64,000 nucleotides of DNA from Prorocentrum cordatum (lineage: Eukaryota > Sar > Dinophyceae > Prorocentrales > Prorocentraceae). The position numbers and the translations under genes are program-made. The notes beneath the pieces are model-generated. The model saw only the letters and a program-made list of their open reading frames with translations, searched no databases and was not told the DNA's origin. Each line of letters starts with the position of its first letter. Within the stretch, counting starts at the first letter, position 1. The stretch covers positions 1-64,000 of the forward strand of contig CAUYUJ010018640.1 in NCBI GenBank assembly GCA_963575745.1, written 5' to 3'. This document shows, in pieces, positions 49,478 through 59,170 of this stretch.

Positions 49478-49624
49478 CCGGGCGACCTCGCCACGCGGGC
49501 CCTGCGGGCGCGCCCGGCGCGCCGCGAGCCGCTTCCCCAGACCTCCTTGAGGTGTAAGTTTGTATGACTTCTTTTACGTATGCTCTTTTTTTTTCCTGCG
49601 ATGTTGTAATGTGTTGTTTCATTG

Positions 49625-49870
49625 TTCATTGCTCGCGCGCATGATTTTTTGCTCATATACAGACCCTTGACAGCCCTCGTGATACGCCCTGACAATATTG
49701 ATAACGGTTGACAGCCCTTGACAAGCCCTGAGCAGCCATTGGCAACCTTCGATAACCATTGACAGCCAATGACATCGTTTGACAATCGTACATGGCAAGC
49801 CCTTGACAAGCCCTGAGCAGCCATTACCCAGCTTCGTACCCTTGACAACCAATGACCGATTTTGACAAGT
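49625..49870. repeat. TTGACA-type degenerate repeat
   Basis: Words such as TTGACAGCC, TTGACAAGCCCTGAGCAGCC and ATTGACAGCC recur every 15-30 bases. Confidence 0.7.
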
Positions 49871-49929
49871 GCCAACATGGCAAGCCATGCATGTAGCTGC
49901 ACTCTACAGAGGAAGGCAATAGAACGCGT

Positions 49930-51440
49930 GTTAACTTCAAGACCCAATCCGTGACCGTCCACTTTAGTCTCCAAGTCAACATGGCGGCCTTTCGATTGTG
50001 GACAATACCGACCTCTCGTAGGCGCGCGCGGGTGACGCGCGTCACCCGCGCGCGCCTTCGGTCACCGCTGATTCGAGTTTAAGCCAACATGGTGCGTTTT
50101 CGATTGTGGAAGCCAGCGAAACCGCATGCTAACTTCAACATCTAATCGGTCACCGACGAAGGTGCACTTTACATTCCCAGGCCAACATGGCAACTGTTCG
50201 ATTGCGGACAATACAGAACTCCGAGAGCGCGCGCGCGCGACGAGTTCCACATTCGACAAGTCGCCATGTTGGCCTGGGAACTAAAATAAATTATTCATAG
50301 TGGCCGATCTCATTTTGATGTTAACATGTGTTTGGGTTTGTGGTTTCTGCTATGCACAACACAGAACTCCTCGCGCACGCTCTATTAGTTCTGCATGACT
50401 CACAATCGAAAAGTAGCTATGCTGGCTTGGAAACTAAAGTGAACTCTTAACGATGACCGATTGGATTTTGAAGTTATCATGCGGTATTGCTGGCTTCCCC
50501 ATATATCGAAAACTCACTTTGTTGGCTTGGAACATAAAGTGAACCATTCACGTTGGCCGACGGGCGCGCGCGGATGACACGTGTCACCCGCGCGCGCGTT
50601 GGGGAGTTCTGTCTTGCCCACAATCGAAAAGTCGCCATGCTGACATGGAAATTAAAATGAACCTTTAAAGGTGACCGACTGGATTTTGAAGTTAACATGC
50701 GACATTGCTGGTTTCCCCCCATATATCGAAGACTCACCTTGCTGGCTTGGAACATAAAGTGAACCGTGCACGTTGGCCGACGGGCGCGCGCGGATGACAC
50801 GTGTCACCCGCGCGCGCGTTGGGGAGTTCTGTCTTGTCCACGATCGAAAAGTCGCCATGCTGACATGGAAATTAAAGTGAACCTTTAAAGGTGACCGATT
50901 GGATTTTGAAGTTAACATGCGAGATTGCTGGTTTCCCCCATATATCGAAGACTCACCTTGTTGGCTTGGAAATGAAGGTGCGTCCTTGGCCGGCGGGCGC
51001 GCGCGGGTGACGCGTGCCGCCCGCGCGCGCGTCGGTGAGTTCTGCGTTGGCCACAATCGAAAAGTCGCCATTTTGGCTTGGGAGCTACAGTGAACCCGTG
51101 ACCGATTGGACTTTGAAGTTAACATGCGTTCCAATGCGTGCTTTCTATATGCGGCGGCCACCGCCGCGTGCGCGCGCGTGGAAAGTTCTTTAATGTCCAC
51201 TGTCGAAGCGTTGCCATGTTGGCTTGGAAACTAACGTAAGCTCTGACGACTACGATGACCAAGCGGATTTCGGGTGACCCGCGCGCGCGCGGGTCACCCG
51301 CCACGCGTGTAGAGTTAGTTCCGTATTGTCCACAATCGAAAAATCGCCTCGTTGGCCTGGAGTGTTATCTCCACGGTGATCGATTGGATTTTGACGGTAG
51401 CGCGCGTTTGCAATTATATTTAAAGGAACCATGCTTGCGA
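49930..51440. repeat. Satellite of about 220-base units carrying GC palindromes, with inverted halves
   Basis: Units contain CACAATCGAAAAGTCGCCAT, GGTGACCGATTGGATTTTGA, AGTTAACATGCG and CATATATCGAAGACTCACC, plus a GC-rich palindrome. Palindromes at 50021-50056, 50564-50597, 50784-50817, about 50997-51031 and 51271-51300. The two middle ones are 220 bases apart. Units left of about 50230 run in the opposite orientation to those on the right. Non-coding. Confidence 0.8.
50021..50056. other. Perfect 36-bp palindrome
   Basis: Identical to its own reverse complement over all 36 bases; centre GGTGACGCGCGTCACC flanked by alternating CG. The 30-bp palindrome at 51271-51300 is also perfect, and those at 50564 and 50784 have a single mismatched pair. 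Confidence 0.95.
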
Positions 51441-51612
51441 GTAGCTGCGCATTAACCCCTAGAGATGCCCCCCCTGTCCATTGGTAGTGCACAGCAACAA
51501 TAAAACGCCCTCCTCCTTCTCAGGCCCCCCCCCCCCCGCTGGCGCTTAGGTCAGGGAGAAAGAGGGGGGTAGAAGGAGGAGGGGGAGAAGGAGGAGGAGG
51601 AGGAGGAGGAGA

Positions 51613-51664
51613 TCCGTAGCCATTTTGGCTCAAGCCATTTTGGCTCAAGCCGCCTCGGCTCACG
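51613..51664 (+). promoter_or_regulatory. Dinoflagellate spliced-leader sequence plus one exact and one decayed relic
   Basis: 51613-51634 matches all 22 bases of the conserved dinoflagellate spliced leader, which is normally added to mRNAs by trans-splicing and is not encoded next to genes. 51635-51649 repeats its last 15 bases exactly (CCATTTTGGCTCAAG). 51650-51664 matches the same 15-mer at 10 positions. This is the known signature of a mature mRNA copied back into the genome and later trans-spliced again at the AG inside the relic leader. It shows at least two such cycles, probably three. Confidence 0.93.
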
Positions 51665-51697
51665 AGTCGTGCCGCTGGGCCGCTGTGCGCGCCCGCC

Positions 51698-52116
51698 ATG
51701 GCTCCGACGCTGGCGGCGACGGTGTGCTTCCCGCCTGCGCGATCGCGCGGACGCTGGGGGGCGCTTTCGCTCGTGGCCCGTTGAGGCGGCCGCTGAGCGC
51801 GGCCTTCGAGCTGGTGTGGATGGAGGCGTGTGCAACGCGGCCGTGGAGTTCGCGGCGCTGCGCGGGCTGCCGAGGCGTGGTCGCGGCCCTCGGCGATGGC
51901 ACGGAGTTCAGCAGCCTTGTGGGTGCTTCTCCGGCGCTAAGGCGTGCGCCGTCTTCGGCGCTGACGGCGGCCCCGGCCTGCGGTTCGACATGGTCGTTGT
52001 GGACGCGCTGCGCCGCCGCGCATGTGCTCGAGGGCGGTTCCCTCCGCTCCGACGGCCACGTCGTGAAGGTAGCGGAGGTACTGAGCCCTTTCGACGGTTC
52101 GGGGTGTGCGTCCTAA
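51698..52116 (+). pseudogene. SL-tagged retroposed gene or pseudogene, product unrecognised
   Basis: The first ATG after the leader relics is 51698 (context CCGCCATGG), giving only 28 codons (MAPTLAATVCFPPARSRGRW and on) before TGA 51782-51784. A frame open across the region without an early ATG ends at TAA 52114-52116 and contains SAAFELVWMEAC and VVAALGDGTEFSSLVGAS. A run of six G near 51755 is a likely indel site that would join the two. No homology recognised. The protein cannot be assigned; the SL context shows it derives from an expressed mRNA. Confidence 0.5.
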
Positions 52117-52384
52117 ACCCCCGCCTTCCGAGGCGCGCCCTTGCCCGACGCTCAATCGTCGGCGTGCGGGGGGCCCGCGGTGGACGATCCCGACCTTCCC
52201 CTGCGATCCCATTTTGGGGGAGGGGTGGTGAGGGCGGCCGTGGGTGCTCCTTGCGGTCTGGGGCGAAGTCTCTTGGCTTGGTGTAGGGCCCACATGCGGC
52301 CCTTGTCCGATGTGCGTGGCTGATGGCGGTTGCAAGGTGCGCCCTCAGCCACGCCGTCAGTCGGCTGTGGTGTCATAGACTCTG
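52117..52384 (+). other. Possible 3' part of the retroposed unit
   Basis: GC-rich, no clear ORF, no poly(A) tract. The right limit of the retroposed copy is not visible. Confidence 0.3.
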
Positions 52385-53640
52385 TGGCGCCTCAGGTTGC
52401 GCGCAGGAGGAGGAGGAGGAGGAGGAACAAGAGAAGGAGGGGGAGGAGGACGACGACGGGGGGGGGAATAAAAACGACTAAGAAGACGAGGGGGAGCGGG
52501 CAAGGAAGGAGGGGAGGGGGGGGGGGGCGGGAAGAAAAGGGGCTGCGCCCGCGCTCGCGCGCGGGAACGCCGCAGCTCGAGGGCCCCCGCCCGCCGCGGC
52601 GCCCGCGCGGCGCGCGCGCCCGAGCAGCGCGGGCTCGGGGGCCCGGTGGAGGACGGGCCGAGAAGGAGGAGGAGGAGGAGGAGCAGGAGGGGGAGGAGGA
52701 GGCGGAGGAAGGGCGATAAGGAGGAGGAAGGGGAGGGGGCTGAAGGAGGGGGGCGATCAAGCTTCGCACGCGCGGCCCTGGTGCTTATCCGCTCGCATAT
52801 TTTTCTTTTTGGGGGGGCCGGCCTCGTGCGGCGACTCGTCCCAGTGCAGGCGCAGCCGAGCACGCTTGGCCATGCCTGGTTGCTGGCATTTGCGCTGGCG
52901 CCTTTCGAAGTCGCGCGGGGGCCTCCGTGAGCCCCGCGCGGCCTCGGGCTGGGCGTGCCGTCGCGGCGCGGCATGCGGTCCTTGCGGGTGGGTGGCGTTG
53001 CGTTGTATTTCATTGTTGTTGTGGTATGTCCATCATTGTTTTGCGTTGCGCTTCGCCTGCCGCCCCCTAGGCGGCATGGCCCCCCTGAGCGCGCGCGGGG
53101 TGCTGGACCAGAGCAGTGTGCTTTCATGTGGTGGCTGTTCCCTGGGTGCCTAGCTTCTCGCGCCAGCGGGGTATCTGCTGGCCAGGGCGCCGTTCGGCGT
53201 CTAGACAAACGGTGCTCTAACAAAACATGGAGGAGGATGGGGAAAGGAGGAGGAGGAACTATGAGGAAGAGGACACTGCGGGCCTCTGGCGAATAGATTA
53301 TATATAGGGCCGAGGGGGGGAGGAAGGGGGGGGGAAGGAGGAGGGGGGGAGAGGAGGGCGGCGAGGGGGAGGAGGAGGAGGAGGAGGAGGAGGAAAAGGA
53401 GGAGGAGGAGGGGACGAAGGAAACATGAGGAGAAGGGGGGGGGAGGGGGAGGAGAAGGGATGGGAGAGTAGCAGGACGAGGATGAGGAGAATAATGTAAA
53501 GGTGAGAACCAAAAAAAGGGAACATGAGAAACGGGAAGGAGGAGCAATGTGAGGAACAGGGGGGATCGAGGGAGAACAACCGACGATGGGGCGAGGAGGA
53601 AGAGAAAGAAAAGGAGGAATAGGAGGAGGAGGAGGAAAAG
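52385..53640 (+). repeat. GGA/GGGGA purine-rich tracts
   Basis: Two long polypurine blocks (52400-52760 and 53220-53640) around a GC-rich centre (52760-53215) with no convincing ORF. Long Pro/Ser-rich minus-strand translations are artefacts of the tracts. Confidence 0.75.
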
Positions 53641-53649
53641 GGGGAGGAG

Positions 53650-53654
<5 letters not shown>

Positions 53655-53703
<49 letters not shown>
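53655..53703 (+). repeat. (AGT)n microsatellite
   Basis: About 16 uninterrupted AGT triplets. Confidence 0.95.
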
Positions 53704-53704
<1 letters not shown>

Positions 53705-54290
53705 GAGGAGGAGGCATAATACTATTCACATGCATGCGCGCCGAATGTGTTTCCGACCAGATGTGCGGACGCATGGTTTTATAATGCTAGTTCCGCTAGT
53801 TTCGTGAAATGTGAATACGACGGAGCACGCAGGGGCGACGCGCTGCCGAACGCTACGCTTGATACGAAGAACACTTAAACATATGATGATGACCCACCAA
53901 TGCTATGCATGTCTATGTAAGGATATGTTGTATAACTTGCTGACACCGACGCCCAAGTTATACGTGCGACATTTGATTTTATATATCACGCAAGCAAATG
54001 AAGACCAGGGATCGGACCCAAAGCGGACGCAACATCGGACCCAGCATCGGGCGCCAAATCGGGCGCAAGTGGCGTCGACGTTTCCTGCGCGGATGAGGCA
54101 GCTCATCGCGGCGCGCCATTTCGAGGTCTGGTCGGGTGCAGATGGGGAATTCACGTGCAACATTCTGCGTTGGAGTTTAGCGTCGCGTCGGGTGACAAGT
54201 GGCGATCCCGGGTCGAGTCGAAGTCGGTCGGACCAAGTCGATCAGAGAATCGGATCCGCGCTGCTGCGGGCATCTTTCGGGTGACGCAGC
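53704..54290. other. No gene seen
   Basis: Ordinary sequence; a short field of ATCGGACCC/GCATCGGGC words at about 54005-54070. Confidence 0.4.
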
Positions 54291-55310
54291 CAGGCCCGAG
54301 CAGACAGACGCGGCCTTGGTGCGCAACGTGAGCCGCGAGATCCTGGAGCGCGCGCGCTGCGGGGGGAAGTTCCTCGCCGCCTCCGCAGCGCGGGCGCCCG
54401 AGCACTCGCGCGTCGGTGTCAGCGAGATGCCCCGCGCGCGCCGGTGCATCAAGGGGCGGGGGGCGTCTCGCCTCGCGCCGGTCGCGCAGGCCGGCTCCGA
54501 TGCCAGCGTGGCGCGCTTTTGCCGTGGAGTTCGCGAGGCGCGGACGGCTCGCCATGTGTCTGGCTGCGCTAACCTGTAAGGCTGCTCCCTGAGGCGGTCG
54601 GAGTTCCTGAACGTCCAATCGTCAAGCCTGGTGACGCCCGCTTCGCCGGCGTCGCTGTTTCGGGGCATCCTTCTGCATCCTTCCGACGGCTCCAAGCTGG
54701 GCGTGACGGGAGAGGCCGGCGAACCGATCGCAATCGCCGCGTCGCATATGCATCCGCGGGCCCGCGACTTCCCTTTGGTCTTGAACGAGCAGAGTGGGCG
54801 GCTGCGGTCGTTCAACGATCTGATCTTCTTGGCGGATTTTTCATTCGGTTGCCGAAGTGCTGGGCATGTCCGGCCCGGCGCCGTCGCCGACGCGTCGGGC
54901 GGGGCCCTCGCTCGATCGCCTGCAGCCCGCATGGAGCCAGGAGGAGCGCCAAAAAGTTGGGCGCTGGAAGAACTGGAAGAGGCTCGCCATGGACCAGATG
55001 CCCGCCCGGCTCAGCAATTTCTTGAACGACCCGCCCGAGGCCATGCAGGCGCGCGTGCGATTGTGCGAAGAGCGCCTCGACGTGTTCTGCTGGGTGCCAG
55101 ACCGCGCGCCGATGCCTCCTGCCGGGCGGAATCTGCATGGCCCACTTGTTTGCTGGGCGCGGGCAGGTGAGCTCAAGCGTCACAAGACTGGGGTTGTCAG
55201 CGCGATTTTGGGCAATGTTCATAGCCTCCAGTACGATTTAAGAAATGGGCGTGTGCTGCGCAGATTTTCCCAGATGTCAGAGACGGCAATATCGTCGCCG
55301 CGACGATCGC
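54291..55310 (+). pseudogene. Decayed coding, probably retroelement-derived
   Basis: Protein-like stretches in changing frames: VSREILERARCGGKFLAASA (about 54330), LFRGILLHPSDGSKLGVTGE (about 54655), SFNDLIFLADFSFG, and VGRWKNWKRLAMDQMPARL (about 54955) followed by RLCEERLDVFCWVPDRAP. I do not recognise the family. Position upstream of a methyltransferase-like piece suggests it is part of the same element. Confidence 0.35.
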
Positions 55311-55419
55311 ACTGACTGCTACGTACACTCGTGACAGGACATGCCACATGTATTATCGCACAGAGCCGTGGGGCGCTGACACTACCAAGACGTCATAAAG
55401 AGATTAGCCCTCCTTCGCC

Positions 55420-55805
55420 AACAGAACCATCATCGCCATTCTGCACCGCACCCAGCATTTCAACAGCTATGCAAGATTTCGCGCGTGCTCGAGAATCCCC
55501 GCACATCCTTGCTGTGGCGCGTTCCAGAGGTCCTCGCGTTGCGCAGCAAGGCTCGCGCCCAGTGGCGGCCCACAGACTTCTGCCAGTGGGGTACCCCGTG
55601 GCGGGAGCGGACATGGATCGCATGCGGCATCATGGCCGATGTGGACTCAGCAAGGTTGGCCCGGGTGTGTTGCGGGCGACGTGGAATCTGCTCTCGCATT
55701 GACCGCCGCCACGCCGAGTTGTCTGGCCCTAGCCAGAATTTCATGCTGTGGACAATTATCGCACAACCACATCCCCCTCCCCCGTCTTGCGTCATTGACT
55801 TCTGA
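55420..55805 (+). pseudogene. Cytosine methyltransferase-like fragment
   Basis: Reads AFQQLCKISRVLENPRTSLL (from about 55455) then TDFCQWGTPWRERTWIACG (about 55565-55620). The ENP and DFCQ-x-G-x-PW motifs are the same pair seen at 34.40-34.52 kb in the nested element, although the sequences differ. Ends at TGA 55803-55805. The N-terminal SAM-binding half is not recognisable. Confidence 0.5.
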
Positions 55806-56544
55806 AACAGCACGCATCTTGTTCGTATAACGCAGGGATTGCTGTGAGAACAGGCGCCTGGTAGGCTGCTTTGTTTGTTGTCGAGTTTTGCCTGCTGTTG
55901 CTGTTGCTTCATCTTCCCGCTCGCGCGCGCCTTTCAATTCGGGGCGTCGGGAGTTCGGGGCTGTCAGAACGCGTGGTGCAGATTGCCTCTCTCGCAGCCC
56001 AGCTGTGCTATAATTCAGTCGAACCATGGCAGGTATTGAACATTACAACATAACGACACATCATGTTAGTGCGTGCGCGGGAATGGTGTCACGGGATTTC
56101 CAGGTGTCGTGTCCAGAGTTTCTGCCCCTGACGGACCTTGCACAGGACGCCCGGGGGGGGGGGGCGGGCGGGGAAATTCTGTACAAAACGATTGTGTTGT
56201 ATAAACTTTCTCCCCTGGCGTTTTCCTCATCCGCAATTGTCTGGGCCCAAGATGAACAAACACAACGCGCATTTCCATCAGCATCCGAACGCGCCTGCCA
56301 AGTCTTTTGCGCCACCCTCTGCAGGACTGGCAGGATGGCTAGTGCAGATGGCCCCCTCACACCCAAGCTGTGTCATAACCCTGTCAGATAATTGCAGAGA
56401 CTGCCCGCTACAGAAAAAAACGCTCATCAATGCGCGTATGTCTGTGTATGTCTGTATGTCTATAGATACGTACATACGTATGCATCGTTACTTGCACATG
56501 TACTGGCATTCGGATCAAACCCGCCGCCGTGCTTGGATTGTAGA
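55806..56544. other. No gene seen
   Basis: Unremarkable mixed sequence with a G run at 56153-56163. Confidence 0.4.
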
Positions 56545-56720
56545 CCAGAGGTGGCTCTTTGGGTCTGTTGGGGCGACTCTTGTGAGCTTCTTGGGCGGCT
56601 CATTGTTCTTTTCGTGCATTTCAAATTCCTCTTGTGTGTGGGGGGGGCTCTTGGAGGCATGGCGCTGTCGGATGCCCAGAGGCCCCAAGACGGCTTGAGA
56701 GGCCTCCGACAGTTTCAGGA
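56545..56720 (+). repeat. Dispersed TCTTGGGG-type repeat, block 4
   Basis: GGCTCTTTGGG, CTTCTTGGGCGG and CTCTTGGAGGC words. Confidence 0.6.
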
Positions 56721-57520
56721 GGGGTTCGGTAATCATCTTAGCAACCTTGGATGCGTGGAATCCCGACGACGATTTCACGACCGCTGAAACAGTCATGCGA
56801 GAAACCGGGAGCGCTTGTAAATCCGGGCGCCGGGCCTTTACAAACAGTTACCATACAGAGAGTTTGAAGGGTCTTGAGGACGAACCGCTGTTTGCCTACC
56901 TCGCAACAGCGGGTCACCATGGCTTTGCTTCTTGGCGGCGTGATGCTCGCCTGCTTGCGCTGCTGTTTGCCGACACGCGCATTGCGAGGCCGTAGTGTTG
57001 TTCCCGTTAATCTTGTAGGCTCTAGGTGCTAAATGTTGTCAGCCCATGCTGTTCCCTATCCACCGCCAGGAGGTTTCCTCCAACCCCTGTTCTGGGCAAG
57101 CGAACTCGCACTCCTCCATCCTCCTTTGTCCCTCATCCTTCCTCTCCCCATTCATCCTTTCATCCTCCCTCGTCCTTCTCCCTCCACCTCAAACCTCCTT
57201 CTTTCGAGAATCACGGAGTTTGCCGATCCCGTGCCTTTCGCCGTTCGAGCAGAACCAGCCGCAGCGCTGGGGGGCTCGTGGTCCGCATCCTGCGGCAAGG
57301 CCACGTTGTCCTCGCGGCTGCCCAGGCCGCTGGGAGCAAGCGCGCGTGCGGATATTAGGAGTTCGTTCGGCTAGATCTCCAATCGCTGGAGTTCTTCGTG
57401 TGTTTGTGTGTGTGGCCGATTTCTTTGGACGGGGTTGCCGGTTCCCGATTATATTGTTCCCGATTTCGACGATCAATCACAGGATGTAGAAAGCCTAACG
57501 GGCGGGCTTAGCGTAGAACG
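56721..57520. other. No gene I can support
   Basis: Contains a CCTC-rich tract (57100-57190). Small ORFs without recognisable features. Confidence 0.4.
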
Positions 57521-57529
57521 CGCAGATCG

Positions 57530-57813
57530 CGTATATCGCGCAAGCGCGCTACGGCACGGTTCCGCACGGCCCATTTTTCGCAATCTGAGAGTTCGGCAGT
57601 TTTCCGCAACTTGGAAGCTCGGCACGGCACGGCGCATGTGCCGCAATCTAGTTCACAGCATGGTGCGGCACGGCGCGGCACGTCATGGCCCTCCACGGCA
57701 CGGCACGGCATTGTACGGCACATCTGTCGCAATTTGGGAAATGGGCATGGCACGGCACAGGAAGGCATGGCACAGCACATTCCTCGCATTTTGAAGGTTC
57801 GGCATGACACACA

Positions 57814-57846
<33 letters not shown>

Positions 57847-58220
57847 TTCTCCAATCTGAAAGTTCGGCACAGCGCGGCACGGCTCTGCATATTCGTAAGA
57901 TTCCAGACGTTCGGATCGGCACGGCACAGTTCTCGCATTTGGGAGGTTCGGCACGGGACAAACACACACACAATCACACGCGCGCACACACTTCTTCAAT
58001 CTGGAAGTGTGGCACAGCACAGCGCGGCACGGCTCTGCATAGTCGTAGAATTCCAGACGTTCGGATCGGCACGGCATATTTTGCGTTGTGTTGAAATTCG
58101 GCACGGCACGGTTTTGCATGCCAATTTTGTTTGGCAATCTGGAAGGCACGCCACCGCACGGCACATCTTTGGCAATTTGGAATTGGGCTCGGCACGGCAC
58201 CAAAATAGGGCGGCGCATTT
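57530..58220 (+). repeat. GGCACGGCAC repeat field with (CA)n and a duplicated unit of about 147 bases
   Basis: CGGCACGGCA words throughout; ACAC runs at about 57808-57845 and 57960-57990. CGGCACGGCTCTGCATA-TCGTA and TTCCAGACGTTCGGATCGGC occur twice about 147 bases apart. Confidence 0.75.
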
Positions 58221-58429
58221 TGGGAGATTTGGGACCCCCGCCTGCGTGAATTGAACCCCCTTACATAATTAGCTGTTGTAGGAAAAGCAACATTGAGTGG
58301 GGCCTTTTCCCTGGGGCCACTGGCGTCCACATATCGCTACCAGCAGATGCGCGTCAGGTCAGAGCCATTTGTTTGTTTTCGCGGTGCCATGTGGCCCTCG
58401 CTCTGAGATTCGGAAGAAGAAGGCGGGGA

Positions 58430-59060
58430 CGGACGACGGCAAAGAGGGAGGTTGATAGGAGGCGGAGGGCGACGACGACGACGACAAGAAGGGAGGACGA
58501 GAAGGGAGAAAGGGGAGGAGGGCGGACTGAGTAGCAGGAGGAGCAGGACGCAGGAGGAGATGGAGGGTGAGGGCAAGGCCAGCGGTTCCTACATTTCCAC
58601 TTGTGTCATCATTCCCGGCAGAAGCAAATGCCGTAGATGGCGCAATTCGTTGGATGTCTTGGCTAAGCTTTCAGAATATCACAGCTAAGCATGGCAAGGT
58701 ACACGGTTGGTGCTCAGAGCCGTCGGACATCGATAAAGGCGAGGATATTAACAACAGCGAAGGTTGGAGGGACGCGGTTAACGAGGCAGAGGGGCTTGGT
58801 GGAAGAAGAACAGGAGTAGGAGAAGGAGGAGGAGGACGAATAGGAAGAAGAGGGGGGAGGAGGAGGAGGAGGAGGAGGAGGAGGATGCGGGGGGACGAGG
58901 TGGAGTCCGGAGGAATAGGGTCGAGAAGTATGAAGATTTGGAGGGGAGGGATGTAAGGAGGAGGATGAGAAGGATGTGGAGCAGGAAGAGAAATATGTGT
59001 ATGGAGCAGGAAAATGAAGAGAAGTGGGGAGGACGGAGGAGGAAGGAGGGGCATGAAGGA
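58430..59060 (+). repeat. GGA/GAGGA purine-rich tract
   Basis: Interrupted by a short mixed segment (about 58580-58740). Minus-strand Ser/Pro/Leu-rich frames are artefacts. Confidence 0.75.
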
Positions 59061-59068
59061 GTGGGTCT

Positions 59069-59105
59069 TTCGTAGCCGTTCTGACTCGAGCGATCTTGGC
59101 CACAG
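59069..59105 (+). promoter_or_regulatory. Decayed double spliced-leader relic upstream of the Hint gene
   Basis: 59069-59090 matches the 22-base dinoflagellate leader at 17 positions, all five differences being transitions. The next 15 bases (59091-59105) match the truncated relic form at 10 of 15, in exactly the register expected for a full leader followed by a truncated one. It lies 66 bases upstream of the ATG. Inference: the gene is an old SL-mRNA retrocopy that later gained or kept an intron. Confidence 0.6.
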
Positions 59106-59170
59106 GCGTTCGGCATCCTGGGGCCACATTGCCCTCAGTGCGGCCTGTGGACACCCATCGGACCCAAGCC

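Noticed and set aside
51066-51082. GCCATTTTGGCTTGGG in the palindromic satellite resembles the spliced leader
   Set aside because: Other units read GCCATGCTGACATGG or GCCATGTTGGCTTGG; the match is one satellite variant and the leading bases differ.
51613-51634. A genuine spliced-leader RNA gene
   Set aside because: An SL RNA gene would continue into a GT donor and an Sm-site-bearing intron; here a truncated leader copy follows instead.
52385-53770. Large minus-strand Pro/Ser/Leu-rich ORF
   Set aside because: Follows the polypurine tracts on the other strand; no domain and no natural composition.
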